From Leptoclinus maculatus (lineage: Eukaryota > Chordata > Actinopteri > Perciformes > Stichaeidae): 64,000 bases of DNA. Positions 1 through 12,574 of this stretch are shown in pieces (positions within the stretch are counted from its first letter, which is position 1; each line of letters begins with the position of its first letter). The stretch spans positions 28,051,085-28,115,084 of the forward strand of contig JAVDOI010000006.1 in NCBI GenBank assembly GCA_032191485.1. Reading direction: 5' to 3'. The notes under the pieces are model-generated. The model was not told where the DNA came from. It saw only the letters and a list, made by a program, of their open reading frames with translations, and searched no databases. The position numbers and the translations under genes were made by a program.

Positions 1-1751
1 TTCAAAATTGGACATAAAAAATATTCTTTTTGCACTATGATGATTCATTGTTAGTGCAGATAGTCAATTTAATATTCTGATTAAGTAAGTTAAGTAATGC
101 TAAAGATGTTCCAAAAGTTCATCTCTAGCGCTGCAAAAACTCTCACTCTGATGTTATTATGTCTCTTGGAACACTTTCACACCTGTAGATAGGGATCTAT
201 AGTTAAAACAGACTTTTCACAATCGAATCAAGAGGAGAAAACTAAACACAACTCGTTGCTAGGACAGTTTTGGCGATTGCCATGCTACATCATCAGGACA
301 CACGTGGGGGAATTTTGGTTTATGCAGCACTGTAGTGCTTCTGATGTGTATATTCATATACACATCAGAAAAAAAAAACTAATTATAAGCATTATTCATA
401 TAATTACAGGATGAAAGGAGGCGTCTTGTAATGATTCAGGGCTTGATACTGTGGAATCGCTGTCACACACTTTTTAATAGACGTAATGAACTGACAAAGT
501 ACACAGCGTCGGTTGCAAGCACAGCAGTTTTAACAGCTTTAGACCAATCAGGGAACAAATATGCACTGACATCAGTACGTGTGGATTTGCATAAATAGGT
601 TATAAACATGGACTAAGGCTATACCGATCAATTATAAGATCACTTCCTGAACACATTATATCATCAGCAGAAGGATTTATGAGTAGTTAAGGTTTAGAAT
701 TCATGCTAAAATCACATTTCTGCTATCATAAAATACTGGGGTTGGTTTGTTTTACAACACCAGACCTCGCTTGGAAGCAGGCTGAGACCCACCTTTTCAA
801 GCAGTCGTGGTTCAGTTGCTTGGCCTGAAACGGGGTTTGATTGAGAGCTTTCACACCAGTCCAAATGGACAGTACTAACCGAGTGCATTTTAATAGAACC
901 AAACGGGTTAGGTGTGAAAGCATCCAAGTCTGAAAATGCGGCATATTTGCACAAAATCTTTCTTCTTAAATTTCGCAGGTTAAAAATTAACCTTTGACCA
1001 ATAAAACCTGTGTCAGTTCAATAACATCATCAGATTGAGTGCAAGGCGTCAGCATGACTTTGACATTGTTTCTGAAGCTACCACATTTTATTTTGTGGAT
1101 TGAAGCTGCTAATTGTTCTGGTATTTCCTAAACACGTCTTTACATGTAAAACCCTGTAACTGATAAGCAGAATAGACCTTTGACTTTCTAATTCGTCAGA
1201 TTTGATGGACAATAGAGCTTGTATTCATTTAATCATCATGATAAAAAGTTGTTTACTTTCATAGATCAAAATCAATCTTGTACAACTGACCCCTGAGCAT
1301 CACATTCCTCTTAAACACACAGACACACACACTGCTACCCTCTTCCTCTTGTTTTCTCTTCCCATTCTTCTCCAGCCCCCCATACTTTCTGCTGTGACCC
1401 TGACTGTTGAAAGTCAGTCGGCTTCTATTAGTATCAGCCCCGCTCATCATTATCCATCAATTAGACTGGCAACAGTCAGGGCCCACAGAGAAACATCTGT
1501 ACCCTCTCGGCTCTGTTTCTGCATGGCTCCGTGCTCTGAGCTTGCTGTGCCTTGCAGAGCTCACTGTTTAGAGTGCTCGTCTAATTAAAGCAGTGGGACA
1601 ATATCAAAGTTGAGGCTTGTAACACCTGGGTAAGTGTATCAGGACCAGGGCTGGCTATGGTACCTCAGTACTTCATGAGTACTGAATGACGAAAACAGAC
1701 AAGTACAGAAACTCAGCACGGTGCCCTGAGAGCTAAGCACGCCACAATTAT

Positions 1752-1882
1752 AGAAAACACGACCATATCCAGAAACACACTGTGAATACAGAAAATACAA
1801 CCATATCCAGAAACACACTGTGAATACAGAAAATACAACCAAATACAGAAACACACTGTGAATACAGAAAATACAACCAAAT
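1752..1882. repeat. 38-bp minisatellite, about 3.4 copies
   Basis: A unit of about 38 bp containing CAGAAACACACTGTGAATAC is repeated three times with a partial fourth, and small changes (ATATCC versus AAATAC). The open frames on the minus strand are products of this repeat. Confidence 0.85.
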
Positions 1883-2662
1883 ACTGCAAATAGACACTTG
1901 TTGTAGCCATGGTTTTTGGTTTATGAATTTATTGAAGTCGGCTATCCCTCAGTGAAAATGAAGTGCAGATATAGTACTGCAATGTTTTGACATGTAAAAG
2001 TGTCACTTCTTCACTTCTTGTACTGAAAACACCAACATTATTAAAGAAGATTACTTTTTACACAGCATTATACTACAGTACCATTCTTCTGTCTGAGTAA
2101 GGCCAGTCTTGTTTGGGACACTGTTGGACCCAACCCAGTTTCCTATGCTGTTACCAGAATACATGTTGTGTACTCCAGCCCTCTTTTCCAGAATCACTGA
2201 CCTTTCTGCCAGAAACACACATTAAGAAAGACTGCAATACTCAAAGACAACACAGCTTGGAACATACCGCTAAACTGACACCTAAAACATTTGTATTATG
2301 AACTTTGACGAGTGCCAATGACAGAACATGCTGCTGTGCACCAAGAGCATCATAAGCCTTATTAGTAGGGGTGTAACGATACGCGTATTCGTATTGAACC
2401 GTTCGGTACGAGGCTCACGGTTCGGTACGCATGACGAACCGAACAATACGTTCATACTAGTGCATTTGGAAATGCAGAAGCTTAAATTGTGGGATATATT
2501 ATGTTTTCGGTGGAGCCACTGTTCTCAAACTGGCAACACACATGACGTAACGGACAGCGTGCTCTCTGACACGCCCACCACCAAAGAAACACTTCCTACT
2601 CCAGTCGGGCACTTTGCGCTGTGAGACACGCTACACGAAGCTAACGTTAGCTCAGTGCAACA

Positions 2663-4245
2663 TGGCTAGTAAAAACAACGCTATGTCGCATTTGCTACAC
2701 GAGTGTCGGCTACATCAGTGGGAATATCTCAAACATGTTAACACATTTACGCCGACATCACCCCAGTGTGGCAGTGGGTGAAACTAAACGAAAACCTGGA
2801 GCAGCACACGCGCTTCAAACTCTCCCGAAGCATTTAAGCAGCTGTTCCCTGCTGATGAGGACTAAAGCGATCACCACGGCGGTTGGTACACTTACAGCCG
2901 CGGACATGAGACCCGACTCTGTAGTGTAAAACGCTTTATGAACCTGCTGAATGTTATTGAACCCCGTTACACTACTCCTTCACGAGCCCATTTCAGCCAA
3001 ACCGTAATTCCCGCTTTGTACAAGAAAACAAAAGCACAAGTAGAGAATCACATGTCCGAGGCACCCGCTGCTGCTCTGACAACGGATGCCTGGACGTCGA
3101 GGGCTACACAACGCTACCTGACTGTAACACACATTACCTCACCACTGAATGAGATGAAGAGCCATGTTCTTCAGACACAACGCTACCTGACTGTAACACA
3201 CATTACCTCACCACTGAATGAGATGAAGAGTCATGTTCTTCAGACACAACGCTACCTGACTGTAACACACATTACCTCACCACTGAATGAGATGAAGAGT
3301 CATGTTCTTCAGACACAACGCTACCTGACTGTAACACACATTACCTCACCACTGAATGAGATGAAGAGCCATGTTCTTCAGACACAACACTACCTGACTG
3401 TAACACACATTACCTCATCACTGAATGAGATGAAGAGCCATGTTCTTCAGACACAACGCTACCTGACTGTAACACACATTACCTCATCACTGAATGAGAT
3501 GAAGAGTCATGTTCTTCAGACACAACGCTACCTGACTGTAACACACATTACCTCATCACTGAATGAGATGAAGAGTCATGTTCTTCAGACACAACGCTAC
3601 CTGACTGTAACACACATTACCTCACCACTGAATGAGATGAAGAGCCATGTTCTTCAGACACAACGCTACCTGACTGTAACACACATTACCTCATCACTGA
3701 ATGAGATGAAGAGTCACGTTCTTCAGACACAAAGCTACCTGACTGTAACACACATTACCTCACCACTGAATGAGATGAAGAGTCATGTTCTTCAGACACA
3801 ACACTACCTGACTGTAACACACATTACCTCACCACTGAATGAGATGAAGAGTCATGTTCTTCAGACACAAAGCTACCTGACTGTAACACGCATTACCTCA
3901 CCACTGAATGAGATGAAGAGCCATGTTCTTCAGACACAACGCTACCTGACTGTAACACACATTACCTCACCACTGAATGAGATGAAGAGTCATGTTCTTC
4001 AGACACAACGCTACCTGACTGTAACACACATTACCTCACCACTGAATGAGATGAAGAGTCATGTTCTTCAGACACAACGCTACCTGACTGTAACACACAT
4101 TACTTCACCACTGAATGAGATGAAGAGTCATGTTCTTCAGACACAACGCTACCTGACTGTAACACACATTACCTCATCACTGAATGAGATGAAGAGCCAT
4201 GTTCACTCAGGTATACTTCCATCATTGTTCAAAGTCAAAGAATAG
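2663..4245 (+). pseudogene. hAT transposase remnant with in-frame repeat expansion
   Basis: The first half is broken by stops and frame changes around 2750-2930. From 2938 a 435-codon frame is open. Its first 60 or so residues resemble the middle of ZBED/hAT transposases: an EPRYTTPSR segment, then YKKTKAQVENHMSEA, then ALTTDAWTSR. After that the frame enters a 23-residue unit (around YLTVTHITSPLNEMKSHVLQ) repeated 16 times and stops soon after. The catalytic and C-terminal dimerisation regions are missing, so this cannot be an active transposase. The long open frame follows from the repeat unit being 69 bp (divisible by three) with no stop, and does not by itself show selection. Confidence 0.8.
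3106..4203 (+). repeat. 69-bp minisatellite, 16 copies, inside the hAT element
   Basis: Sixteen head-to-tail copies of a 69-bp unit. Each begins ACACAACGCTACCTGACTG and ends TGTTCTTCAG. Copies differ at few positions: C/T in CCA/TCA, CGC/CAC/AGC, and AGC/AGT before CAT. The unit is a piece of the transposase reading frame, so the array arose by tandem duplication within the element. Confidence 0.95.
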
Positions 4246-4418
4246 CTTTATGATGTTAGTTTTAATGAATAAATATATTTTAAAATCAAGTACGTTTCTC
4301 TGGCATTTATAGTTTTCTACTGTATTGAAAATGTACCGAAACGTACCGAAACGTGACACCACTGTACCGTACCGAACCGAACCGTGGATTTTGTGAACCG
4401 TTACACCCCTACTTATTA

Positions 4419-6230
4419 GGGCCCGAGCACCGACAACATCGGGCCGCGAGGTCCCTATTGAAACTGTAGTGATTATTATTCTGCAAGTGAATCGCCTTTT
4501 TCGGGGCTTTATCATATCCGAAAACTCACCAAAGTCGGCATGCATATCAGGACTGATGAAAAATGTGATATTTTATGGGTCCCATGCTCAAATATTGAAA
4601 AATTGCTCGCTAGCGCCCCCTATAATTTAGCCCCCTCATCCCGTATGTCCAATTAACTTGAAATTTTACACAGGCATGCAACCAAATGAGGTCTACAAAA
4701 AAGCCTCTTGGACCCCTAAGCTCCGCCTCTCAAAATGTTCCGCCATTTTGAATTTTGTAAAAAACTAATTTTTGCAAACTCCTCCTACACGCTGAGTTCG
4801 ATTGCTACTAAATTTGCTGTGGATCAGTATTGGATCTATATAATAACATTTATTGAAAGATTTTTGATACCTCATTTCGTTTAGAAGATATGGACCAATG
4901 AACTTAATAGGGCGTGGCTTTGTATTTCAATACTCATAACTTCAAAACCATTTAACCTATAATCGCAAATTCTTTCTCATATGTGCACATTGCATATTGT
5001 TACGTACCCTACAATTTTCATTCTATTCAACCACTAGGGAGCGATACAGTAGTTAAGCCATTTTTGGCTTTTTTGTCAATTTTCATCATTTTCAGGCGTT
5101 GTCCTTTAACAAACTCTTCCCACAGAATTCATGCGATCGACTTCAAATTTGGTCAGGATGATCTAAAGACATTAATGATGAAAAGTTATGAAAATGGTCT
5201 ACTGACATTGAACGACCTTCATTTTATGTGGCGCCCATTGCCGTGGCAACGCGTCATTCGCCATGAAAAAGGAAGCTTATTTTTCTGTAGCTTAGGATGC
5301 TCAACAAGCCTTGGAACTTTGCACAGGTGTCATAGGTGTTAGACTTAAATATTTCAAATATGGGTTTTTGGTTTGACTGTTAAAAATTGTCTCGATAGCG
5401 CCCCCTACAAATATTCAAAAACGCAGCCCCAGCACTACGTTTGACCTACATGTATGACATTTGGTAGGAACATGTATCACATGAAGATTTAAAAAAAAGT
5501 ATCTTGGGACCATGCTCTAAAACTAACAAGAAGTCGGCCATTTCGATTTTTTGTGTGAATTTTCCCTTGATTTCTAGTCGCTATACTTTAACGAACTCCT
5601 CCTAGGGACTTTGTCAGGTCCACTTCAAATTTGGTCAGTACAATCTAAAGACCTTTGCAATTAAAAGTTACTCAAAGCTTTATGTTTGATGGAATGGCGA
5701 AGCCGTGGCGTAGCAGCCAATGTACGTGATTCGCCATTAAACAACAAGTTGATGTAACTCCACTGGACTTGCTTAAATCTGTCCCAAACTTACCATACTT
5801 GATAAGTCATGGCCTGAGGATGTCTACAAGTCAATTTTCACTAAAAGTCGTAGCGCCACCTACTGGCAACAGGAAGTCAGCGTTATGTGACAAACGTAAT
5901 CCAATTTACATGACATTTACACGATGTGGTCTGCACTTGATGTAGAGCAACATAATGCATGTTTGCGCGTGTTCTCTAGCGCCACATAGTGGATACAGGA
6001 ACTGGTGGAATATTTGCACTACATAATTTCCAGCATCGAAGAGTCCAGCGGGAAAAATACGTCCGGGACGCGCTGTCCGATGGTCGAAGACATTCGCAGC
6101 CGTGTCTGCAGCCGTGTCTGCAGCCGTGTCTGCAGCCGCGTCTGCAGCCGCGTCTGCTGCCGTCCCGCCGGTACCCACGAGACGCAAGAAGGTGCGAGGG
6201 CCCGTACATCGCTGCTTGCAGCTTTAATTA
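4419..6230. mobile_element. Unclassified teleost interspersed repeat with short terminal inverted repeat
   Basis: It begins GGGCCCGAGCACC and ends with GGTGCGAGGGCCC followed by CATCGCTGCTTGCAGCTTT. The ends are imperfect inverted copies of each other. The interior has the repeated phrases 'TAGCGCCCCCTA', 'AGTCGGCCATTT' and 'GCGCCACCTACTGGCAACAGGAAGT' (split here as short motifs), which I associate with a widespread fish repeat. No transposase frame is visible. The hAT element at 2366-4411 sits in its left flank (TTATTAGGGCCC). Class uncertain. Confidence 0.55.
6094..6163. repeat. 12-bp tandem repeat (GTGTCTGCAGCC)
   Basis: Five to six copies of a 12-bp GC-rich unit, CGTGTCTGCAGC, drifting to CGCGTCTGCAGC. 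It creates open frames in several phases, such as the Ala-Asp-Thr and Cys-Arg runs, that are not genes. Confidence 0.85.
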
Positions 6231-6731
6231 TTTATTGGGTTTCCCATTAATTGAGGCCTCATTGCCTGCTGGATCTTCAGTGGTCCACTCTCCAGACTTA
6301 AATAAATCCTGAGCCTACAACACTGTCTGATTTGTCCTCACATGAGAAGAATAGACACTGTTTCCAAACTTCCAGGCAAGACTGTGTGGGCGTCGCTGAA
6401 CTGCAGCAGAAGACAACCCTGCTATAGAGAAGTGTCTGTGCACCATCTTCAGATTCAAGACATTGTTCTGCTGAGGATTTGGTTGTCAGCTTTGTCCCTC
6501 AGTGATCCACAAGGAAGCTCTGTCATAATGATACGCTGCATGGACAACATCACATGCTTTTTCTAGCATTAGCAAAGTCGACGGATTACAGAAACTAATT
6601 TCAAGGTGATGGATTTATTATGTTGACTGTTGAAATGTTGCTTTTTCATGTGTCTTCTTAGGTTGGCACATTTTGTATTCATTTCATGGAGTATCAGATG
6701 ATGTATGCACTGTGTTCTTGTGTGTCTACAG

Positions 6732-6836
6732 CAATGGTACACCAGCACTATGAACCTTCTAGGAACATGGCTGACAGATCGAATGGACCTGCAGCTCCAC
6801 CTTTATCAGCTGAAGATTCTCATCAGGGTTGTGAAG
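6732..6836 (+). CDS. cadps: cadps penultimate coding exon
   Basis: 105 bp, phase 0 at both ends. The acceptor is TCTACAG before CAATGG; the donor is AAG followed by GTGAGA. It encodes 35 residues of the conserved CAPS C-terminal helical region (LTDRMDLQLHLYQLK). A longer open frame starting at 6686 in another phase is a shadow. Confidence 0.92.
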
Positions 6837-8119
6837 GTGAGAACGGCTGCCTTTTACATTTCCAAACCACATATCTAAATGCAAGCAAAATCTATTGTCA
6901 TATGAATAATCTCAAGAATCAATAACATGACTGACTGACTCTTTTATAACTCTGGTAGATTATAACATCTCACTGCTGCTTCCCACTTGATTTAATATGT
7001 ATTGCTGTTAAAATGGATATGCCTCCTCTATTCACACACAGTGTGGTGTTTTTGTCAGTTGCGCTTGTTATACTCTTTTTAGTTGACCTTTCTGGTAGTG
7101 AAATATTGTCCTTTTAACTCCACTACATTTATTTGACAGCAATAGCTCCTTTACAGATTGTATACATAAAAACCATCATGTATTGATATAGATAGACTAC
7201 CCAACAGAAACCTAACAAAACTGGGTCCGCATGATTGTATCAGTAATACTTATCAATATAATGTAATATATTGTAATGAAGCACTGAGAGGTTCACATTA
7301 TTGTTCTTCTTCATCAAGGTGTCCTATACTAAAAGTAGGACATGATCCCTCACTGACCGCCCATCCACCAACATGAGCACACTCACACTGAACTGGTAGC
7401 AAAAATATGTTTTTTTTAGACAGAAATTTTATGCCCATGATTCTTGACTCAAATCATTGAATCATTCATTTTTCAAAGCCAGGACCTTAGAGTCCACAAA
7501 GCTAACCACTGAGCCACTGTGCTGCCCACTGAATTATCTGTCCTGTGATTGACTGTCATCACTGACATCAAAACTCTCCATCAAGTAAAGATGACAACAA
7601 ACAGAGATCATTCATCCAGGAGACCACACTTCCGTAGTTATTTTAACGTTGATCTCTTCCTATCAACATAACTAAGTCGTTTTATTGCCTAAACAAGTTT
7701 TATCCTGTGAAGAAAGGAGTTTATTTTGGACTATATGCCTGAAACGAGTGGAAATCAACATGTGTTGCTGGTAGGAAGACACAAAAAGTGATTCCTTTTC
7801 CATGCAAGATATTACACGAACTATTGTATAGATAGGTCGACTCTCACAGTCCAGAGATCTGACAGTCAAATTAAATGGAGACTCGGACCCTTTTGAGACC
7901 AATACAGTGAACCTCTATCCCTCAAACTGTTTTGTTTGTTTGTGATAGAAAAAGTACCGTGACTTCCGCCTTCAAGGGGTTCTGGACTCTACGTTGAACA
8001 GTAAGATGTATGAGACGGTGAGAAACCGGCTGACGTTGGAAGAAGCCACAGCCTCAGTGAGGGAAGGAGGGATGCAAGGCATTTCCATGAGGGACAGTGA
8101 TGAAGATGACGATAACTAG
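6732..8119 (+). CDS. cadps: Calcium-dependent secretion activator 1 (CAPS1), C-terminal two exons
   Basis: CAPS1 primes dense-core and synaptic vesicles for calcium-triggered exocytosis, working with SNAREs, Munc13-like machinery and PI(4,5)P2 at the plasma membrane. Only its C-terminal 91 residues lie in the window. Exon 6732-6836 (35 codons, starting QWYTSTMNLL and ending IRVVK) is joined to exon 7949-8119 (56 codons plus stop, starting KKYRDFRLQG and ending DSDEDDDN). Both junctions are phase 0, with AG before and GT after. The text closely follows the family C-terminus: WLTDRMDLQLH, then DFRLQGVLDSTLNSK, then the acidic tail. Choice of cadps over cadps2 rests mainly on position next to fezf2, which is the vertebrate gene order. 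The rest of the gene lies upstream of the window. Confidence 0.93.
7949..8119 (+). CDS. cadps: cadps last coding exon with stop
   Basis: The acceptor is TGTGATAG before AAAAAGTAC. 56 codons and a TAG stop. It encodes the DFRLQGVLDSTLNSK segment and the acidic terminus GISMRDSDEDDDN typical of CAPS proteins. The intron before it is 6837-7948 (1.1 kb), with no recognisable element. Confidence 0.93.
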   Translation, partial: KKYRDFRLQGVLDSTLNSKMYETVRNRLTLEEATASVREGGMQGISMRDSDEDDDN

Positions 8120-8440
8120 ATCAAAGGGCCTGAGAGCGGTTTACTGTCTGAGAACCCTGCAGCCTTTCTGAGAGGTCAAAACAGATTCAACTTTATCCCT
8201 CCATTATCTGCTGTTTCACTTCTTCACTCCTGTTATTGCTCCACATTTCTGTCTGAATTGATACAAGAAGGATATGCATTGTGTGCCTGTTAACGTGTCC
8301 TATCCATGCTCTACAAATAGAGAATCCCCATGTAGACCCATCACAACACTAAAACTGGAACATCAACAAATGAGTTTCTAGAATGTCCAAAAGAGGCCAA
8401 AATGTGACAGGAGTGCAAGCATGTGATTGTGTTCAATAAA
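8120..8440 (+). other. cadps: cadps 3' UTR (proximal), ending at a poly(A) signal
   Basis: The sequence after the stop is non-coding. The first canonical AATAAA is at 8435-8440 (in GTTCAATAAATGAAG). Later poly(A) sites cannot be excluded. Confidence 0.6.
8435..8440 (+). terminator. cadps: Candidate cadps polyadenylation signal AATAAA
   Basis: First canonical AATAAA after the cadps stop codon, 316 bp downstream of it. Confidence 0.5.
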
Positions 8441-11064
8441 TGAAGATGTTAAAGACAGGCAGGGGATCACATCCATATGGAGATCTTTTCAAGGCATGAA
8501 AATCCATTGTGGGAGTTCACACATAGAGCGCCCTCTTTACTTATGAAGTTTATGAATCAAATAATCCAGGAGATTCCAAGTCAAATGGTGACATTGATAC
8601 AGATGTCTGAAGTCTGCCAACAAGTGCATGAACAACATTTCACTGTTGAAGTCATATTGTGATTGATCCAAATGGTACTAAAACCGATGGTTACAAACAG
8701 AGTTAAAACATTCATAAGATATTTCCAAAATTACCCCCGAATGTTCTCAAGCAACATGGCTGACTATTCTGTCCTCAACTCAACTGAGCGAGGCTATATG
8801 TTTCTTTGTGTTATGCTAAAAAATGTGCAGTCACTGGTTGTAAAAGGTGTGAATATGCTCTCATATTACTTATTTTGGTAATGGGTTTGCATCATGTCTT
8901 AACCATGAAAGCTAAACAGAATGTTTAAAATGATGTGCTGTGATATGATGTGACAGTGATGGTGTTTGTGTCTCTAACAGTCACACAGCAACTGTTGGAC
9001 AGCAGATGAAATCCAATCGTCAACAATTGAGTCATTTTAGTGAAATAGTGACAAAAGTGAGAAGATCATTCAGCCAATATTTACATCTCAAGGAAGCGTT
9101 ATGTCATTTTGAGAAGTCCCATTCTTTGCCCTCCAACCTGGTGTCGTATGAGGAGATCATACGGATTGGTCATCTCTCAGCATTAACCTCTTTGGATTAG
9201 CCTAACACAGTCTAAATAGGTCTTGGTGTTAGCATGTGTGGAGCATAGTTGCGAGTTTCACCCAGAAAGCTTTGGCAGTTGGTCAGTAGTTCATCTCTCT
9301 GAACAGATTATGGCAGATGAATGCAGAATTCCTGTGTCGGCCACAGGACTAGATTTTGGTATTGGAAGCATTCTGATTTCCGTTTGTAGTCCGTTTGCAG
9401 TCCAAGTAGTGTTGACCGATCACAGGAGCAGGCTTTGGTTGAATGGAGGTAAACGGTGTGTGGAGAGCAAAAGAGGCAGAATGCATTGGCTGAAAAGCAA
9501 TCTGCGAACCCATAGACTGATGATGGTTTAGCTTTTTATTGGTTGAATACTCGCCTGTAAATACTTGTGAAGCTATCTAGTTGTAGTCGTCTCTCGATTC
9601 CATCTCCAGTCTAGGGTCTCAAGTTGCTGTTAATGGGACTGTAAGCAAACGTAAGAGGAAATCTGCACCAGAACCCTAACATACTAAGATGTCTCTGTTA
9701 CTGCTCTTGATCTTCTGCTCTGATTTACATTACATGGATTCTTCAGAAGTTGATATGCAGTATGGAGGTAGTGCAACAGCAGCTAACACTCTGACAGGAT
9801 GCAACAGAGTCAGTCTACCAGCCCTCCAACACCGGACACCGAAGACTCACATGAATAGTTTTAGCTAAATACACTCAGTTGTAAGGCCATGAGTTCAGTC
9901 AAATAAAACGACGAGTCATCCTCTGGAGAGCAGAATTACCCAAAGCTAATATCACAGCAAATATCTTTGATTAGTCCAAAGTGTGGGGCAGATGGATGCA
10001 TGACTGACTGCCGGATATGGTCATCCCTGGCAGAGCAAACCTCGTTTTTATTCAACAAAACACCAACGTAATTAACCTGACTATGTCAATAACATCTGGT
10101 TAATTATCACACAAGTAAGTAAGAAATGGGTTTGATGCTCATATTAACCTGTAAGTACATCAAGGTGACTTGCATGAGATGTGAAATTGTGCACATTACA
10201 TCAAGTGAAGGCATACATTTATGAAAAAGTGAAAAATGGATAAAGTATGTATGGGAAATGATCTTTGGATTTTGAGTCAACGAGGTTACAATACCATCTG
10301 ATGGCTTCAATAAGATCACTTATGGCCTCCGACTATACATATTACTGGACTACCACTTGTGTAAATGCCACTAGTTCTTCCATTCGAGAGTGAGGAAGCT
10401 GTATGAATCCTTGATAATGTGTTACTGACTGAACAATCTGTCAAACTGCCTACGTATGAATCTATCAGAGGCAGTGCAGGCTGTGTCTTGTTGAAGTAAA
10501 CTGTTTGTGGTCTCACTTCTGAATATGTTAGTACTTTGATTTCCACATCAATCTAAAACCTCTGACATGTCCATGTCTTTATTTCCTTTAATAGATATAG
10601 ATTAGATAGGTTTGGTTTCATCACACTGACAGATCGTTTTCAACCTTGTTTTCACATTGTCTATTTTGAAGCCCATGCTCTATTTTAGTTCAATATCAGT
10701 TGAATAATAGTTTATTTCCCATCTGTTCTTATATGTGCCCTGCACTTCACTCCAGGATGTACGATGGGGCTAATCCACATTTTCATACTGGATGGTGGAA
10801 AGTGAAGTGTGCCGTGCTTTCCCTCTGTCAGCTGTTTTCTATACTGTACACCCAGCGCTGTGCGTCGCCCTGTGAAGTACTGCATGTCCCCAGTATTCAC
10901 TCCCCTCAGTGTTTTTGCTCCATCTGTGATGTTACCGGTGGGTTCATCATGCTTCTGCCTTCTAGGAGAGCCCACCAAGGCCAAGAACATTTAAATAAAG
11001 GGGAATGGCAAACGTGGAAAGACTGTGTCACCTAATTCATTGTTGTTGCTGGGAATTGGTTGAA
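8441..11064. other. Intergenic, no gene recognised
   Basis: Unique-looking AT-rich sequence between cadps and the fezf2 regulatory domain. Short open frames at 8477-8881, 9006-9531, 10107-10546 and 10700-11035 have no recognisable domains or splice context. An unusually long cadps 3' UTR could cover part of it. Confidence 0.5.
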
Positions 11065-11420
11065 ACTGATTTAATGTGAAATCAGCTGAAACCTTCCGGA
11101 AAATGCGCTCAAAAACAGGTCTAAAGCCTTTGGATTTGTTATAGAAAGGTAATACATTTACCCCTTAGAGTGGACAAGGAGGTTGTGACAGCAGACTGCA
11201 AGAACAATACATATTTGATAATCCATGGCCTCCTTCCGTCCCCCACAGTAGCATTTCCTTAAGAAAGAGAGTCTGATGCTTTAATCCACAGCATTAATCT
11301 CTCTCATCTTAAGAGTTGATATTATCGCAGAGAAGGAGATTGAAAGAATTGCCAGAGATCAAATCAGCAATGACCGAAAAAATCAAATCAAGAGCCCAAG
11401 ATGGAAGCTAAGACTAAAGT
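11065..11420. promoter_or_regulatory. Candidate conserved non-coding block upstream of fezf2
   Basis: Complex, non-repetitive, non-coding sequence with homeodomain-like TTAATC/ATTAAT motifs around 11280-11310 (TTTAATCCACAGCATTAATC) and few low-complexity runs, lying between cadps and fezf2. The call is an inference from texture and position; no alignment was possible. Confidence 0.3.
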
Positions 11421-11750
11421 CGGGAGGATTAATACAAGATATAATATAGTCCAAATTAAAAGGAGACAGGATATCTTTTTAATTATGTTATAGAAGGGGG
11501 GAAACAAATCCTTCTCAGAAGAATAGAGAAAAAACAGATTTTAGACAAGAGTGGAGGACATGAGGTCAATCCAACTGCTAGTGAAATGTGACTTCCTCCC
11601 TGGATGATAGTGCTCAGAGCTGTATAGGTTTCATTCATACGTAGCTATTTGACAACAAATTGCAGTATTAATATGCGTTTATAAAGCATATATATTCCCT
11701 AACCATTAGTGCATATAAAAATCATTATATATATATATATATTTATACAC

Positions 11751-12523
11751 TAGTGCTGGGCAACGATTACAATTATTAATCGCCATTAATCTCATTGTTA
11801 TGCGCAAAGTTCAATAATGAATTAAAAAGTAGTGTATTGTGCACTTTTATTTTAAAGTACTGCTATATGAACAAAAGTGCAATAACATTTGGTTTGTAAA
11901 CACTTTAAACAAATCAGGTTCTTTTTAACAGCAGTATTCCCTTTACACAGTAGTTATAACACAGTTATAATGATTCTGATAATAGATATTCAGCCGGTGT
12001 TCACAACTTTATCTTCATGTGTAAGAGATGATATTTAAATATAAACCTTGAAAACTGTAAATCTACGTCATGTTTTTATGTTTGTTAAATTCTCAGTAGT
12101 GATAACTAAATGATATGATTATTATACATATTACAAACAAAAACACTTTAAAAACTCTAAAAAAATAATTTAAATTAATCATTTATTTTTTGCTTTTTTT
12201 GGTATTTTGGTCAGACACATATTTAACGCTGATTACCGTAATATGTGTGGTATTTGTTATAAACGTACGTTGGTACATAGAGGGTGATGAGAAGCTGTAC
12301 ATGGAGGGACTTAGGACCCAGGGGAATGTAGGTGAAGGAAACAGGAAGAGACGGAAGAGACGCCACACAAACAGCTGTTCACCGCTCGCTGACGGTTCTT
12401 GTGTTAAAAATGTCCACTTAATAATAAAAAAAAAACTGCGTTAACGCGCAATAAAAAAAAATTGTCGGCGTTAATTAATTAATGCGTTAACGCGATAATA
12501 ATGCGTTAACTTGCCCAGCATTA
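11751..12523. mobile_element. MITE, hAT-like, copy A (TGCTGGGCAA termini)
   Basis: It begins TAGTGCTGGGCAA and ends TTGCCCAGCATTA, inverted copies with one mismatch. The right end carries repeated GCGTTAACGCG hairpin-forming motifs. Most of its length is shared with copy B at 23645-24796, including TTCAATAATGAATT, GTGCAATAACATTTGG and CACACAAACAGCTGTTCACC. No coding capacity. I could not see a clean target duplication at this copy. Confidence 0.8.
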
Positions 12524-12574
12524 ATATAAATGCATGAATAATGTACATCTAAAGAAGTTCTTCATCATTTACTT

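Larger units (their letters stand above)
2366..4411 (+). mobile_element. hAT-type DNA transposon, non-autonomous, with 8-bp target duplication
   Basis: The element starts TAGGGGTGTAACG and ends CGTTACACCCCTA, a clear terminal inverted repeat, followed inward by further inverted blocks rich in ACCGAACCG. It is flanked by an exact 8-bp direct repeat, CTTATTAG, at 2358-2365 and 4412-4419. Eight-bp duplications are the hallmark of the hAT superfamily. Inside is a decayed transposase (BED-like start near 2660, then 2938-3105), followed by a 69-bp tandem array that replaces the rest of the gene. It is inserted at the left edge of the repeat that follows. A truncated relative lies at 61282-61500. 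Confidence 0.9.
1..6731 (+). other. cadps: Intron of cadps upstream of its penultimate coding exon
   Basis: No coding exon of cadps could be found before 6732, so this stretch is read as the intron preceding the penultimate exon, with the upstream exon outside the window. It is AT-rich and contains a short minisatellite (1752-1882), a hAT transposon (2366-4411) and an unclassified repeat (4419-6230). The first 1.7 kb shows nothing else I can support; the short open frames there have no recognisable protein content. I searched for the expected preceding exon (the family has a segment ending in ERLFD just before QWY) and did not see it. Confidence 0.7.

Noticed and set aside
5906..6312. Overlapping Ala-Asp and Cys-Arg repeat frames
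   Set aside because: Products of the 12-bp tandem repeat within an interspersed element, open in several phases on both strands.
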